From: Paenibacillus xylanilyticus
GTDB taxonomy: Bacteria; Bacillota; Bacilli; Paenibacillales; Paenibacillaceae
Direction: 5' to 3'
Length of the DNA stretch: 64,000 nucleotides
Assembly (NCBI RefSeq): GCF_013359935.1
Contig: NZ_JABMCB010000202.1
Coordinates: 186,001-250,000, forward strand
Positions within the stretch are counted from its first letter, which is position 1, and each line of letters starts with the position of its first letter. The notes beneath the pieces were generated by a model. It saw only the letters and a program-made list of their open reading frames with translations. It ran no database searches and was not told the origin of the DNA. This document shows positions 1 through 7,811 of the stretch, one piece after another. The translations under genes and the position numbers were made by a program.

Positions 1-5
1 TCTCC

Positions 6-344
6 CTAAATTAAATTCTGCCAAACTACAATCCCCCCCAATAGGAGCAGCATAATTGGTAATACCATATTTTTGAAACGATCTTTCATTTTTATATGCG
101 TAAAAATAGCGCCAAGCATTGTCGCAACAACTAGAGCTCCAGCAACTGCAGCTAGTCCATCACTAAATATTCCAATGATTAATAGGAGTGCTGTTATAAC
201 TTGCACAACGCCTGTGAAAATACGAAACCATTGTGGATACCCATAGGTTTTAAAGCCTTCAACGTGCTGATATGAAGAAAACTTCGGTATTCCTGCAACA
301 AGAAACATAAGAGCCAAAAGTATTTGAATAATGATTAATATCAT
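6..344 (-). CDS. DoxX-like small membrane protein
   Basis: This is a 112-residue protein with four predicted hydrophobic segments (about residues 1-18, 40-60, 65-82 and 90-110). The N-terminal 'LLALMFLVAGIPKF' pattern is typical of DoxX/DoxX-like integral membrane proteins, whose biochemical role is poorly defined (links to redox or quinone chemistry). I chose the ATG at 344 because GGGAGAG lies just upstream. The earlier in-frame ATG pair at 357-362 has no ribosome site. It appears to be a stand-alone minus-strand gene at the window edge. Family assignment is from motif recognition only. Confidence 0.7.
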   Translation of the reverse strand: MILIIIQILLALMFLVAGIPKFSSYQHVEGFKTYGYPQWFRIFTGVVQVITALLLIIGIFSDGLAAVAGALVVATMLGAIFTHIKMKDRFKNMVLPIMLLLLGGIVVWQNLI

Positions 345-480
345 GTCAGTCTCTCCCATCAATTATTTTAAAGCAGTCGATTTCTATCATCGTATTCCTA
401 ACTCCATTTTTCCTGCCAACATGTACAAGAAGAATGAATTATGATTTCAAGGAATAAGATGAGTATTTTCAGCACTTCAC

Positions 481-736
481 TCAGTGAAATTTCTGACTTT
501 GTAATTGGAACAAACTATCCATCGGACCTTTTACTCCAGCGATATCTCCAGAATACACGCTTAATGTTCCCCTCCTGTAATTACATGTAATTAAATACAT
601 TTCCAATTGAATACTTTCCCGATTGCTGGATATCAGCTTAAGGAAGAAGTTGAGCAAGTTTTTCACTATGTACCCTAAATAATTTATGAGCTTTTTCATT
701 TATTAAGTTGTTTTCCTTAAAATTTACCTGTTCCAT
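481..736 (-). pseudogene. Decayed gene, possible GrpB-like nucleotidyltransferase start
   Basis: An ATG at 736 follows a clear AGGAG site. It opens a 32-codon frame ending with the residues QLLP, then a TAA at 638-640 where the next in-frame residues read ADIQ. That matches the 'LLPxADIQHIGST' stretch of GrpB-family proteins as I recall them, so the stop looks like a nonsense mutation. Downstream reading is possible only in another frame, down to 481. Too little remains for function. The GrpB link is tentative; a random short frame is the alternative. Confidence 0.35.
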
Positions 737-798
737 TTTATTCTCCTGATTTTTTAGATAATTCATTTTATCTTATATCACTAATAAATTTTGTTCAA

Positions 799-1070
799 CT
801 AACCTGCCCGTTAGCTTAATGAAATACTGCAAAATACCGATTAGATATACGTCTAATCAGTAATAAGAGCATGTTCTTGTCCATTTCGGCAATCGGTCAA
901 GTTCTTGTCCAAGGCCAAGGACAAGAACTTGTACCGATAAAATAAAAAAGCCGCTAAAATAGCGACTTCAATGAGACCATGTTCTTGTCCCGCGACAAAA
1001 GGCAGCCGTCACAAAGACCTGCTGCCTTCTTATTATTTATATTTAACTAACGTTTCCCGTTAGTTTAAAT
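799..1070. repeat. Composite interspersed element with CCCGTTAG ends
   Basis: The left end reads AACCTGCCCGTTAGCTTAAT and the right end ACGTTTCCCGTTAGTTTAAA. These are the same two ends that bound the ~90 bp short elements elsewhere in the window. Here the interior carries a copy of the second repeat family (869-997) and a hairpin, GGCAG...CTGCC, near 1000-1026. The right end abuts the stop codon of the dehydrogenase gene at 1075, so the element lies at its 3' end and could serve as its terminator. Confidence 0.65.
869..997. repeat. Palindromic GTTCTTGTCC element, copy 1
   Basis: The unit CATGTTCTTGTCC occurs at both edges in direct orientation. Between them is an inverted repeat: CAAGTTCTTGTCC at 898-910 pairs with GGACAAGAACTTG at 919-931. 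Then comes GATAAAATAAAAAAGCCGCT...AGCGACTT, a stem followed by a U-rich tract when read on the minus strand, which resembles an intrinsic terminator. Related copies lie at 13595-13702 and 48680-48822, with a fragment at 28666-28712. Confidence 0.7.
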
Positions 1071-1074
1071 ACGA

Positions 1075-2091
1075 CTATTCGGAAATACGGATTACAATTT
1101 TACCAAATGCACCACGTTGAAGATGTTTGTATGCTTCAATTGCTTGTTCGAATGGATAAACAGTATCAATTACAGGTTTAATATTTAATTGATTAAATGC
1201 CCGCTGCATATCATCGAAAGCTTTTTTGTGCCCTACGTTGATTCCATGGATTTTCACTTGTTTTGCAAGCAACGAAAACAAGTTAACCTCTGCCATCATA
1301 CCACCTAGGAATCCAATAATATAAATGTTCCCTTGTAATGCTGCTGCTTCAATCGAACGATTAATACTTTCACCACCAACAACCTCAAGAATATGATCTA
1401 CCCCTTTTCCGTTGGTGAGCTTAAGTACCTCCTTTTCCCAATCTGGAGTTTTAGCATAATTGATAACTTCATCTGCACCTAATGACTTAACTTGTGTTAA
1501 TTTCTCATCACTACTCGAAGTTACAATAACTCTTGCCCCTAGAGCCGATGCGATTTGAACAGCATAAACAGATACACCACCAGTTCCCAGTACAAGAACC
1601 GTTTCACCAGCTTTGATATTTCCATATTCAACTAAAGAAAACCATACGGTTAGTGCGGCAATTGGAAGAGTTGAAGCTTCTTCATCTGTCAAATTGTTAG
1701 GCGTAAATACTGCAGTATCTTCGTCAAGTAACATATACTCTGCAAGTCCGCCGTCATTCGGTCCACCGACAGCATACAAAGAGTCGTCAGGACTAGGTTT
1801 TCCTTGAATCCATTTCGTGAACATATGGGATGTGACACGATCGCCCACTTTAAATTTTGTCACTTCTGAACCGACACTTACAACTTCACCAGAAGCATCA
1901 GAAACAGGTACAAACGTTTTGTTATTCATTAGGTCTGGAATGTATACTCCATCAACAATTGCTTTGTCTCGGAAATTTAGGGAAACAGCATTTACCTTCA
2001 TTAAAATCTGTCTTGGGCCTGGCTTCGGAGTTTCAATATCAACCAGTTTAATGTTCTCCAAACCAAGTCCTTGTTTTAGCCATGCTTTCAT
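1075..2091 (-). CDS. Zinc-independent medium-chain alcohol dehydrogenase/quinone reductase family
   Basis: This 338-residue NAD(P)-dependent oxidoreductase of the medium-chain superfamily starts with an ATG behind AAGGAG. The GroES-like domain spans about residues 1-125 and the Rossmann domain about 140-290. The nucleotide-binding turn GTGGVSVYAVQ lies near residue 168, and 'FGKIVI' closes the protein as in the quinone-oxidoreductase branch. The structural zinc cysteines were not seen, which favours the quinone oxidoreductase-like subgroup. An ArsR-type gene lies immediately upstream, and ATATTGCAAAT-type sites lie between the two genes, so this enzyme is probably under ArsR control. Substrate unknown. 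Confidence 0.8.
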   Translation of the reverse strand: MKAWLKQGLGLENIKLVDIETPKPGPRQILMKVNAVSLNFRDKAIVDGVYIPDLMNNKTFVPVSDASGEVVSVGSEVTKFKVGDRVTSHMFTKWIQGKPSPDDSLYAVGGPNDGGLAEYMLLDEDTAVFTPNNLTDEEASTLPIAALTVWFSLVEYGNIKAGETVLVLGTGGVSVYAVQIASALGARVIVTSSSDEKLTQVKSLGADEVINYAKTPDWEKEVLKLTNGKGVDHILEVVGGESINRSIEAAALQGNIYIIGFLGGMMAEVNLFSLLAKQVKIHGINVGHKKAFDDMQRAFNQLNIKPVIDTVYPFEQAIEAYKHLQRGAFGKIVIRISE

Positions 2092-2198
2092 TTTAATAAT
2101 CTCCTTCTTTCATTTAAGTTTTTAAATTTAATATTTACAACCTACACGGTAAGAACAAGTGTAGTAACGTTAACAATCACCTTCTTAAAATGTATAAA

Positions 2199-2252
2199 CA
2201 TATTGCAATATGTAAATATGAAATTCAAAAAAAAAATTTATATATTGCAAAT
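2199..2252. promoter_or_regulatory. Candidate ArsR-family operators upstream of the dehydrogenase
   Basis: A perfect 14-bp palindrome, CATATTGCAATATG, lies at 2199-2212. A related site, ATATTGCAAAT, lies at 2242-2252. The exact reverse complement of the latter (ATTTGCAATAT) sits at 2636-2646, in front of the ArsR gene. Sharing between the regulator's own promoter and the adjacent target is the usual arrangement for autoregulated ArsR repressors. Binding is inferred. Confidence 0.5.
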
Positions 2253-2314
2253 TATCGATTTGTTTACTTTAAGAAAAACTGAATTCTATTTTCCGAATTC
2301 AGCTTCCAACATGT

Positions 2315-2614
2315 TCATTTTTGAAGGAACTGACCAATTTGATTAATGGCCTCCTCATTCCTTCTATAATATGTCCATTTCCCTAAACGTGTAGCATGAA
2401 CTAATCCTGCTCTTTGCAACATTGAAAGATACTGCGAGGCAGTCGATTGATTCATGTTCAATTTTTCTGTGATTTGACTTACACATACCCCAACCTCTAT
2501 AAGATCAATCCCTTCTTGGGGCGAAAAATGGGTCTTTGGATCTTTTAGCCATTCTAAAATTTGAATACGTGCTTCATTGGAAAGTGCTTTAAAAATGTCA
2601 ATTGGATTGGTCAT
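2315..2614 (-). CDS. ArsR-family winged-helix regulator
   Basis: This 99-residue protein is almost entirely one winged-helix DNA-binding domain. It opens with 'IDIFKALSNEARIQILEWL' (residues 5-23), the classic ArsR helix, and has the recognition region 'ITEKLNMNQSTASQYLSML' at about 48-66. A CVCV-like metal box is not clear; single cysteines occur near residue 44, so the inducer need not be a metal. The upstream ATTTGCAATAT suggests autoregulation, and the dehydrogenase gene downstream in the same orientation is the probable target. Confidence 0.85.
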   Translation of the reverse strand: MTNPIDIFKALSNEARIQILEWLKDPKTHFSPQEGIDLIEVGVCVSQITEKLNMNQSTASQYLSMLQRAGLVHATRLGKWTYYRRNEEAINQIGQFLQK

Positions 2615-2635
2615 GTCAATCAGTATATATTAAAG

Positions 2636-2646
2636 ATTTGCAATAT
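2636..2646. promoter_or_regulatory. Candidate ArsR autoregulatory site
   Basis: ATTTGCAATAT lies 22 bases upstream of the ArsR ATG. It is the exact reverse complement of 2242-2252 and shares its TTGCAATAT half with the palindrome at 2199-2212. It is placed to overlap the regulator's promoter or leader. Confidence 0.45.
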
Positions 2647-2695
2647 GTCAATCCAACAAATGAAAATCCAGCTAGACAGTAATGAGATTTCATGG

Positions 2696-2732
2696 ACAAT
2701 TATTAAGCTATCAATGCCCGTTAGTTGAATAC
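2696..2732. repeat. Right-end fragment of the CCCGTTAG repeat
   Basis: ATTATTAAGCTATC followed by TGCCCGTTAGTTGAATAC matches the 3' part of the full short elements (TTATTGAGCTATCGTTTCCCGTTAG). The left end and hairpin are missing or unrecognisable. It lies between the ArsR gene and the 3' end of the nitronate monooxygenase-like gene. Confidence 0.5.
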
Positions 2733-2768
2733 GTAAAAGGTAATTCCACTTTATAAGTTCCTAATATT

Positions 2769-3728
2769 TTAATTAAAATCTTGCATTAAAGTATCGACCA
2801 CTTCTTTTACTGTTCTGATTTCTTTAATCGGAGTAATTCCAGTACCAATAGAAATATAGCCATCGTCTGTATTTCCTTCTAACATTCCGATACGCATTCC
2901 AATTGATCCACGCATCAATTGTGCTGTTTCTTCACGGCTGGCACCTTGTTTATCCATTTCGACTAGTTTATTCGCCAATTTAGTAGGTAAAGAACGATAG
3001 TATGCTGGTAAAGTACGGAACAATAGTAAATCTTCTGCTGTAGCATCTACAATCATGTGTTTCACCTTTTCTGCTGCTGGATTTTCTTTTGTTGGAATAA
3101 AGACACTGCCAGCAAACACACCTTCAGCACCTAAAGCGAATGCGGCACGCACTCCTCTAACGTCTCCAATACCACCAGCTGCCATTACAGGAATATCTAT
3201 AGCATCTACAATCATTGGAACAATCGAAAATGTTCCAATAACTCGTTCTGGAACCGTACCACCTTCATCAAATCCAGTCGCTACATAAACATCTACTCCG
3301 AATTTTTCTGCAGCTTTTGCATTTTCAATAGTAGGAGTAAGGGGTCTATAAACAATTTTAATATTGTTTTCTTTTAATGGTTTAAAGATTCTTTCATCCA
3401 GTGTATCATTCACCAGAACAACAGGAACTTTCTCGTCAATAACTGTTTCTATAAGTGGCCATGTGTAAGCTAAATCACGATTCACGATCACTGGAATTCC
3501 AAATGGATTATTCGTTAAAGATTTTGTTTTTTGTATTTCAGTTCTCATTCTTTCCGCACTTATTTCGGGTGAGCGAGTTATATCAACCTGACCGGCATTT
3601 GGACCTAGAAATCCTAATCCACCCGCATTGCTTACTGCTGCAACAAATTCGGCATTCGTAACCCATGACATCGGGCCCTGTATAATTGGCTTTTTAATAT
3701 TTAATATTTCAGAAACTCTGTTAGTCAT
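2769..3728 (-). CDS. Nitronate monooxygenase-like flavin enzyme (2-nitropropane dioxygenase family)
   Basis: This 319-residue, single-domain TIM-barrel FMN protein opens with 'IKKPIIQGPMSWVT', as expected for NMO family members. It carries the FMN phosphate-binding signature 'MAAGGIGDVRGVRAAFALGAEGV' near residues 183-205. Family enzymes oxidise alkyl nitronates, but many members are other NAD(P)H:flavin or enoyl reductases. Two luciferase-like monooxygenase genes follow upstream on the same strand with short spacers (39 and 38 bases), so the three probably form one operon. A role in detoxifying small organic compounds is inference. Confidence 0.82.
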   Translation of the reverse strand: MTNRVSEILNIKKPIIQGPMSWVTNAEFVAAVSNAGGLGFLGPNAGQVDITRSPEISAERMRTEIQKTKSLTNNPFGIPVIVNRDLAYTWPLIETVIDEKVPVVLVNDTLDERIFKPLKENNIKIVYRPLTPTIENAKAAEKFGVDVYVATGFDEGGTVPERVIGTFSIVPMIVDAIDIPVMAAGGIGDVRGVRAAFALGAEGVFAGSVFIPTKENPAAEKVKHMIVDATAEDLLLFRTLPAYYRSLPTKLANKLVEMDKQGASREETAQLMRGSIGMRIGMLEGNTDDGYISIGTGITPIKEIRTVKEVVDTLMQDFN

Positions 3729-3767
3729 TTTATCTGTTCTCCTCTTGTTAAACGAGTTTTTCTATTG

Positions 3768-4895
3768 TTACTTCGTGTATTTATTTTCTGGGTAAGGTAG
3801 ACCTAAATTCCCCCGAAGTGTGTCTTCCTCATATTCCTTACGGAATATGCCTCTATCTTGTAAGATAGGAACAACCAATTCGATAAAGTCCTTAAATCCC
3901 GCTGGATGATCTTGTCTAATAAGCAAGATATCCATAACCCCTTCTCGATACCAGTGTTCGATTTGTTCGGCAACATGCTCCGCAGATCCCATTAATCCAG
4001 GTTTCGGCATTCGATAACCTTGAGGCATCCATGATTCGATTTCTCTTAACTTTTCCAATGCATCTTTTTCTGTTTCACCAACGATGGGATTGTGAGAAGG
4101 CATCATCAATAGGTCATGTGGTGAACGCCCTTGATTTTGCACTTTACGTTTAAGTTCCTCAGTGAATGCCTTAAGATATTCCAAATCATGTCCAGGTGCC
4201 ATGATGACTTCAGCATGCTGCGCGGCAACATCCATGAATGCTGGGGAAGTACCCGCTTGAAAGACGACCGGTCTGCCTTGCCTCGATCGACTGATATTTA
4301 AGGGCCCCTCCACGGAAAAGTAATTCCCGGTATAATGTAGCGGATGCATTTTACGCGGGTCATAAAATACCCCACGTTCTTTATCACGTATAAAGGCATC
4401 GTCTTCATACGAGTCCCAAAGGCCTTCAACAATCTCCAAGAACTCTTTTTTCATGGGGTAAAGATCTGCTTTCTTTAAATGGGAACGACTGTAATTGGCT
4501 AATCCTCCGGGATTGGAGGTAATTGCATTCCACCCTGCTCTGCCCTTGCTAATCTTGTCGAGGGAAGCAATTTGCCTAGCGACGGTAAAGGGATCAGCAT
4601 ATGAAGTCGCTATCGTTGCGGTTAAACCAATGGAATGAGTCACCATACTCAATGCAGACAAAATAGATACGCCCTCAAACATGCTTAGATAGTGTGGGAT
4701 CATGCCCGGTCCAATATGACTTACGTCTGCCAAAAAGATGAGATCGAACTTTCCCTGTTCAAGTTGTTTGGCTTTCTGTACGTAATACTCAATATTTTCA
4801 CTGGCATCTGCTGGAATATGAGGGTGTCTCCAACCCGTGTAATTCCATCCCACGCCATCAATAATTCCTCCTAGTTTAAGCTTTCTTTCTTCCAT
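3768..4895 (-). CDS. LLM-class flavin monooxygenase, NtaA/SnaA/DszA/SoxA type
   Basis: This 375-residue protein has the family hallmark 'ATIATSYADPFTVARQ' followed by 'ASLDKISKGRAGWNAITS' (about residues 93-126) and the terminal 'VVPILQDRGIFRKEY'. Relatives use reduced flavin from a partner reductase to attack nitrilotriacetate, dibenzothiophene sulfone or streptogramin precursors. It is shorter than the usual 430-450 residues, with reduced insertions, so substrate cannot be guessed. It is central in the presumed three-gene operon and needs an FMN reductase that is not encoded nearby. Confidence 0.82.
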   Translation of the reverse strand: MEERKLKLGGIIDGVGWNYTGWRHPHIPADASENIEYYVQKAKQLEQGKFDLIFLADVSHIGPGMIPHYLSMFEGVSILSALSMVTHSIGLTATIATSYADPFTVARQIASLDKISKGRAGWNAITSNPGGLANYSRSHLKKADLYPMKKEFLEIVEGLWDSYEDDAFIRDKERGVFYDPRKMHPLHYTGNYFSVEGPLNISRSRQGRPVVFQAGTSPAFMDVAAQHAEVIMAPGHDLEYLKAFTEELKRKVQNQGRSPHDLLMMPSHNPIVGETEKDALEKLREIESWMPQGYRMPKPGLMGSAEHVAEQIEHWYREGVMDILLIRQDHPAGFKDFIELVVPILQDRGIFRKEYEEDTLRGNLGLPYPENKYTK

Positions 4896-4933
4896 AATTG
4901 AATGATCTCCTTTTCACGGGTTCACTTATTTCC

Positions 4934-5965
4934 TTAAGATAAACCTAATTCCTTAGCCAACAATTCATGCCCTTTCTTACGACTCTCTTGATTAGGATAG
5001 AAGTCTGCAATCATGATTTCATCCACTAAACTTGCTTTTGGAATTTGCCTAAGTTGCTCCGCAACCTGTTCAACACTTCCAATCACAAAGCGGTCCTTAT
5101 TACGTTCCCTAGCCAGCTCTTCATGAGGCGTGTAAATGTGATTTTTAGCTTCTTCCGGTGTAGGGAAAGTAAGCTTTATCGTCCCTGTGCTCATCTGTGC
5201 CCACATTAATTCCGCCGGTCCTGCGATATATTTAGCCTCTTCTTCCGTCTCAGCTGTAATAACGATCGTCGCTAACATACTTTGGGGCTCAGATAAATAG
5301 GACGAAGGTTTAAAATTCGAACGGTAAGCTCTCAACATAGGAATAGCCCGTTGCGGTGCCAAATGAGCTGCGAATACAAACCCTAATCCTTTTTCCAAGG
5401 CGAAATGTAACCCACCCTCGCTAGATCCCAGCATAAACATATCTGGAACCATTGAACGATCTCCGGGAGGATGGATGTGACTAAACGGGTGGTTTTCTTT
5501 AAAGTCACGGGCAAAGAAGGAAAGTAGGTTATCTAATTGCTCAGGAAAATCATTAACCTCCATTAATGCCTGGGATCTTAATAATGCCCACATGGTTCTG
5601 CCATCCGTACCTGATGCTCGGCCAATTCCGAGGTCAATACGCCCTGGATACAATCCTTCGAGAAGCGTAAAGTTCTCCATCACTTTCAAGGGACTGTGAT
5701 TGGGCAACATAACCCCTCCGGAACCTACTCGAATAGTTTTTGTGTGAGCTGCTGCATGCATGCTCAGCAAGTCTGGTGAAGTACTCATCAAGGTTGTTGT
5801 GTTATGGTGTTCTGTAAACCAATACCTGTTGTACCCCCAATGTTCAGCTAGTTGAACCATTTCCGTCACATTCTGAAGACTTTCCGCAGCCTCGGTTCCG
5901 TTATAGATATGAACAAAATCCAAAATCGAAAGCCTTAGTTCGTTTGCTGTATTCACATCAGTCAC
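4934..5965 (-). CDS. LLM-class flavin monooxygenase, MsnO8-like
   Basis: This 343-residue luciferase-like monooxygenase has 'RYWFTEHHN' near residue 48, then 'IRVGSGGVMLPNHSPLKVMENF' and 'YPGRIDLGIGRASGTD'. These are the conserved blocks of the MsnO8/alkanal-monooxygenase-like group, and the 'IADFYPNQESRKKGHELLA' tail is also typical. It is the first gene of the presumed LLM-LLM-NMO operon. Two TTAG-N4-CTAA sites lie directly upstream and probably form its operator. Confidence 0.82.
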   Translation of the reverse strand: MTDVNTANELRLSILDFVHIYNGTEAAESLQNVTEMVQLAEHWGYNRYWFTEHHNTTTLMSTSPDLLSMHAAAHTKTIRVGSGGVMLPNHSPLKVMENFTLLEGLYPGRIDLGIGRASGTDGRTMWALLRSQALMEVNDFPEQLDNLLSFFARDFKENHPFSHIHPPGDRSMVPDMFMLGSSEGGLHFALEKGLGFVFAAHLAPQRAIPMLRAYRSNFKPSSYLSEPQSMLATIVITAETEEEAKYIAGPAELMWAQMSTGTIKLTFPTPEEAKNHIYTPHEELARERNKDRFVIGSVEQVAEQLRQIPKASLVDEIMIADFYPNQESRKKGHELLAKELGLS

Positions 5966-5989
5966 TCCTTTCTATGTTATATTTATTAT

Positions 5990-6046
5990 TTAGCTTGCTA
6001 ACTATAGGGTTGAAAAATATAATGATTACTTAGGCTACTAACTATA
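5990..6046. promoter_or_regulatory. Paired TTAG-N4-CTAA operator candidates
   Basis: TTAGCTTGCTAACTATA (5990-6006) and TTAGGCTACTAACTATA (6030-6046) match at 14 of 17 positions. They are exactly 40 bp apart, so they lie on the same helix face. Each contains the dyad TTAG-N4-CTAA. They lie 24-80 bases upstream of the first monooxygenase gene and face a decayed HxlR-type regulator on the other side. Dyads of this type are common for MarR/HxlR-type repressors; binding is inferred. Confidence 0.5.
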
Positions 6047-6163
6047 AAACCAAAACAAGTTTTTATTCTTTTATATTTTAGTAAATAAATCATTTTGTTT
6101 AGGTTGTTGTGCCAATCATAAGTGTATTCAATTCTTTTGCAAAGAGGGCAATTCAAATGAACA

Positions 6164-6187
6164 TAGTACATCTTTTTGTACCTATAG
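6164..6187. promoter_or_regulatory. Imperfect dyad in front of the HxlR pseudogene
   Basis: ATAGTAC and GTACCTAT form an imperfect inverted repeat around a short T-rich centre, just upstream of the AGGAG site of the broken HxlR gene. GTAC-containing dyads of this kind are seen at HxlR-family promoters, so this may be its old autoregulatory site. Confidence 0.3.
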
Positions 6188-6203
6188 ATTAGGAGTGATA
6201 TGG

Positions 6204-6512
6204 ATGAGGGCTTGCAATGAAGAATTTGAACAAGAGTTCATGGATGAAAAAAGTGATATGTACGCGATAGCCTGAAACACGTCGTTATTCGGATATCAAA
6301 AAATTCCTTAGAGGTCTATCTCAAGGCTCCCTTACCAAGCAGCTGAAGGAATTAGAGAATGATGGCGTTATTCAACGTGATGTTTATCCAGGGTTCCTCC
6401 ACGAGTCGAGTATTCATTAACAGACAAGGGAATGAAATTACTTCCGATCCTTGAAAAGATGGAGTATTTCGGTAAAGAATACGGTGTGAAACCTAAAGTC
6501 GATGAAGCCTAG
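6204..6512 (+). pseudogene. HxlR-family regulator, broken
   Basis: An ATG behind AGGAG gives MRACNEEFEQEFMDEKSD and soon a stop (TGA near 6270). The conserved block expected next in HxlR proteins (the 'GGKWK' helix) is missing. Coding then resumes as RYSDIKKFLRGLSQGSLTK and LKELENDGVIQRDVYP, the winged-helix core. A second frame change follows before the remnants SLTDKGMKLLPILEKMEYF and KEYGVKPKVDEA, which ends at TAG 6510-6512. So there is an internal deletion plus at least one frameshift. The divergent monooxygenase operon was probably its target. Confidence 0.75.
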
Positions 6513-6637
6513 AATAAGAATAGATCGTCTCAAATGATTCTCTTCAAATGGGCCTGCTCTCTTTTACAAAAATCCAGCCTCAGCGTTTAAAAAAGACCCT
6601 CCACTCCTACTTAGACATCCGTCTAAGGTTCACTCTT

Positions 6638-6847
6638 TTATTTCATTTTCCTTTTGTAGAAGACTCTTGACCAAAAGAAAATTGCATTTCCTATCATCAA
6701 AATAGTAAACTCCCAGCCCGTTTTACCTTTCGAGATTAAATTGATTGCTGACCAAAGCAAAAACGCTAAAGTAAAAAATATGTAAGTGCTTTTAGCAGAT
6801 TTATCATTTTGAAATTGTTCCATTTCATCAGCTCTTTGCAATTTCAT
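6638..6847 (-). CDS. Small two-segment membrane protein
   Basis: This is a 69-residue protein starting MKLQRADEMEQFQNDKSAK. I chose the ATG at 6847 because AGGAGG lies at 6853-6858; the longer frame would place that site inside the gene. A charged N-terminal stretch is followed by hydrophobic segments at about residues 22-40 and 46-63 and a basic tail (YKRKMK). It resembles small conserved hypothetical membrane proteins of Bacilli. No function is assigned. Confidence 0.55.
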   Translation of the reverse strand: MKLQRADEMEQFQNDKSAKSTYIFFTLAFLLWSAINLISKGKTGWEFTILMIGNAIFFWSRVFYKRKMK

Positions 6848-7017
6848 TTTGAATCCTCCTCGCAAGTAAATAATTGGTCAACTGTAATATCTAGTTGCAC
6901 CGATAATTTGAATGCTAAGGTCAAAGTGGGTTGCGAAAAGAAGAAACAAATCATTATTAATACTATTTATTTCAAATCATAAGCTCATTTTATATGAAGG
7001 TATAATTCGGTTTGGAC

Positions 7018-7563
7018 TTAAAAAGTTGGAGGCGTCGACACGGCAATCACCAAGGTCTCACCTTTATATACATTTTTATAGCTATGCGGTGTCTTGGCAT
7101 CGAAATATATACTATCTCCCTCTTCTAACGTATATCTATCATTCCCAAGCATAAACTCCAGGCAACCAGAATGGACATACAGAAACTCCTCTCCTTCGCT
7201 GTGTCCTACGCCAACATTACCAGAAGTCGCACCTTCTTCAAGCACCCCCCAGATTGGTCCCATCTTATTTTTACTTCCCTCGCTAAGGGAATACCATGTA
7301 ATACGTGAGCCTTCAGAATGTACCAACGGTTTACGTTCGTCTTTTCTCACAACGATGCTTTGTTCTTTCTCTCCAAATAGATCAGTAAAATTCACGTTCA
7401 ACGCATTGGCAACCCTTTTTAGGACACTTATCGACGGATTCGCTTTGTTCCGTTCAATTTCGCTGAGAAAAGATACTGAGATAGATCCTGCTTTTGCCAC
7501 TTCTTTAAGAGTTAATTTCTGCTTTTTGCGGGTATTTCTAATGACCTCGCCTATAGAATTCAT
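7018..7563 (-). CDS. XRE-family regulator with C-terminal cupin domain
   Basis: This 181-residue protein has an HTH_3 domain at residues 4-60 ('LTLKEVAKAGSISVSFLSEIERNKANPSI') and a cupin_2 domain at 105-175 ('HSEGEEFLYVHSGCLEFMLG', 'GDSIYFDAKTPHSY'). Regulators of this build sense a small metabolite through the cupin and often repress a neighbouring catabolic or resistance gene. It is divergent from the metallo-hydrolase operon starting at 7812. Dyads containing AGCGAAA flank both promoters. Confidence 0.85.
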   Translation of the reverse strand: MNSIGEVIRNTRKKQKLTLKEVAKAGSISVSFLSEIERNKANPSISVLKRVANALNVNFTDLFGEKEQSIVVRKDERKPLVHSEGSRITWYSLSEGSKNKMGPIWGVLEEGATSGNVGVGHSEGEEFLYVHSGCLEFMLGNDRYTLEEGDSIYFDAKTPHSYKNVYKGETLVIAVSTPPTF

Positions 7564-7590
7564 CTTTCATGACTCCTTCACATTTGATTT

Positions 7591-7799
7591 TTTTCGCTCT
7601 CAGCGAAATTTATATTTTGATAATAATTAAAATATCTAGCAATAGCAAGCTTTCTTACGGTCGTTCAATTTCGGTGTAAAAACGTTGAATAAAGGACATT
7701 ATTGGATTAAGATTTTAACAAGGCTGATGTGCAAATACGTTCCCGGGACATGTACACATAATTCTTTTTAAATATAGAATTTCATTTACAGCGAAATTT
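7591..7799. promoter_or_regulatory. Candidate operators in the XRE-cupin/hydrolase divergent region
   Basis: Three related sites are present. TTTCGCT-CTC-AGCGAAA is a perfect 7-bp dyad at 7591-7607. AATTTCGGTGTAAA lies at 7667-7680. AATTTCATTTACAGCGAAATT lies around 7779-7799, an imperfect dyad whose reverse complement begins AATTTCGCTGTAAA, one base different from the middle site. The outer two sit directly in front of the regulator's and the hydrolase's start codons, which suggests repression of both genes by the same protein. Confidence 0.5.
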
Positions 7800-7811
7800 T
7801 GAAGGAGGGCG

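Noticed and set aside
7018..7630. A 178-codon plus-strand frame opposite the XRE-cupin gene
   Set aside because: It is antisense to a gene with two clear domains and lacks a ribosome site.
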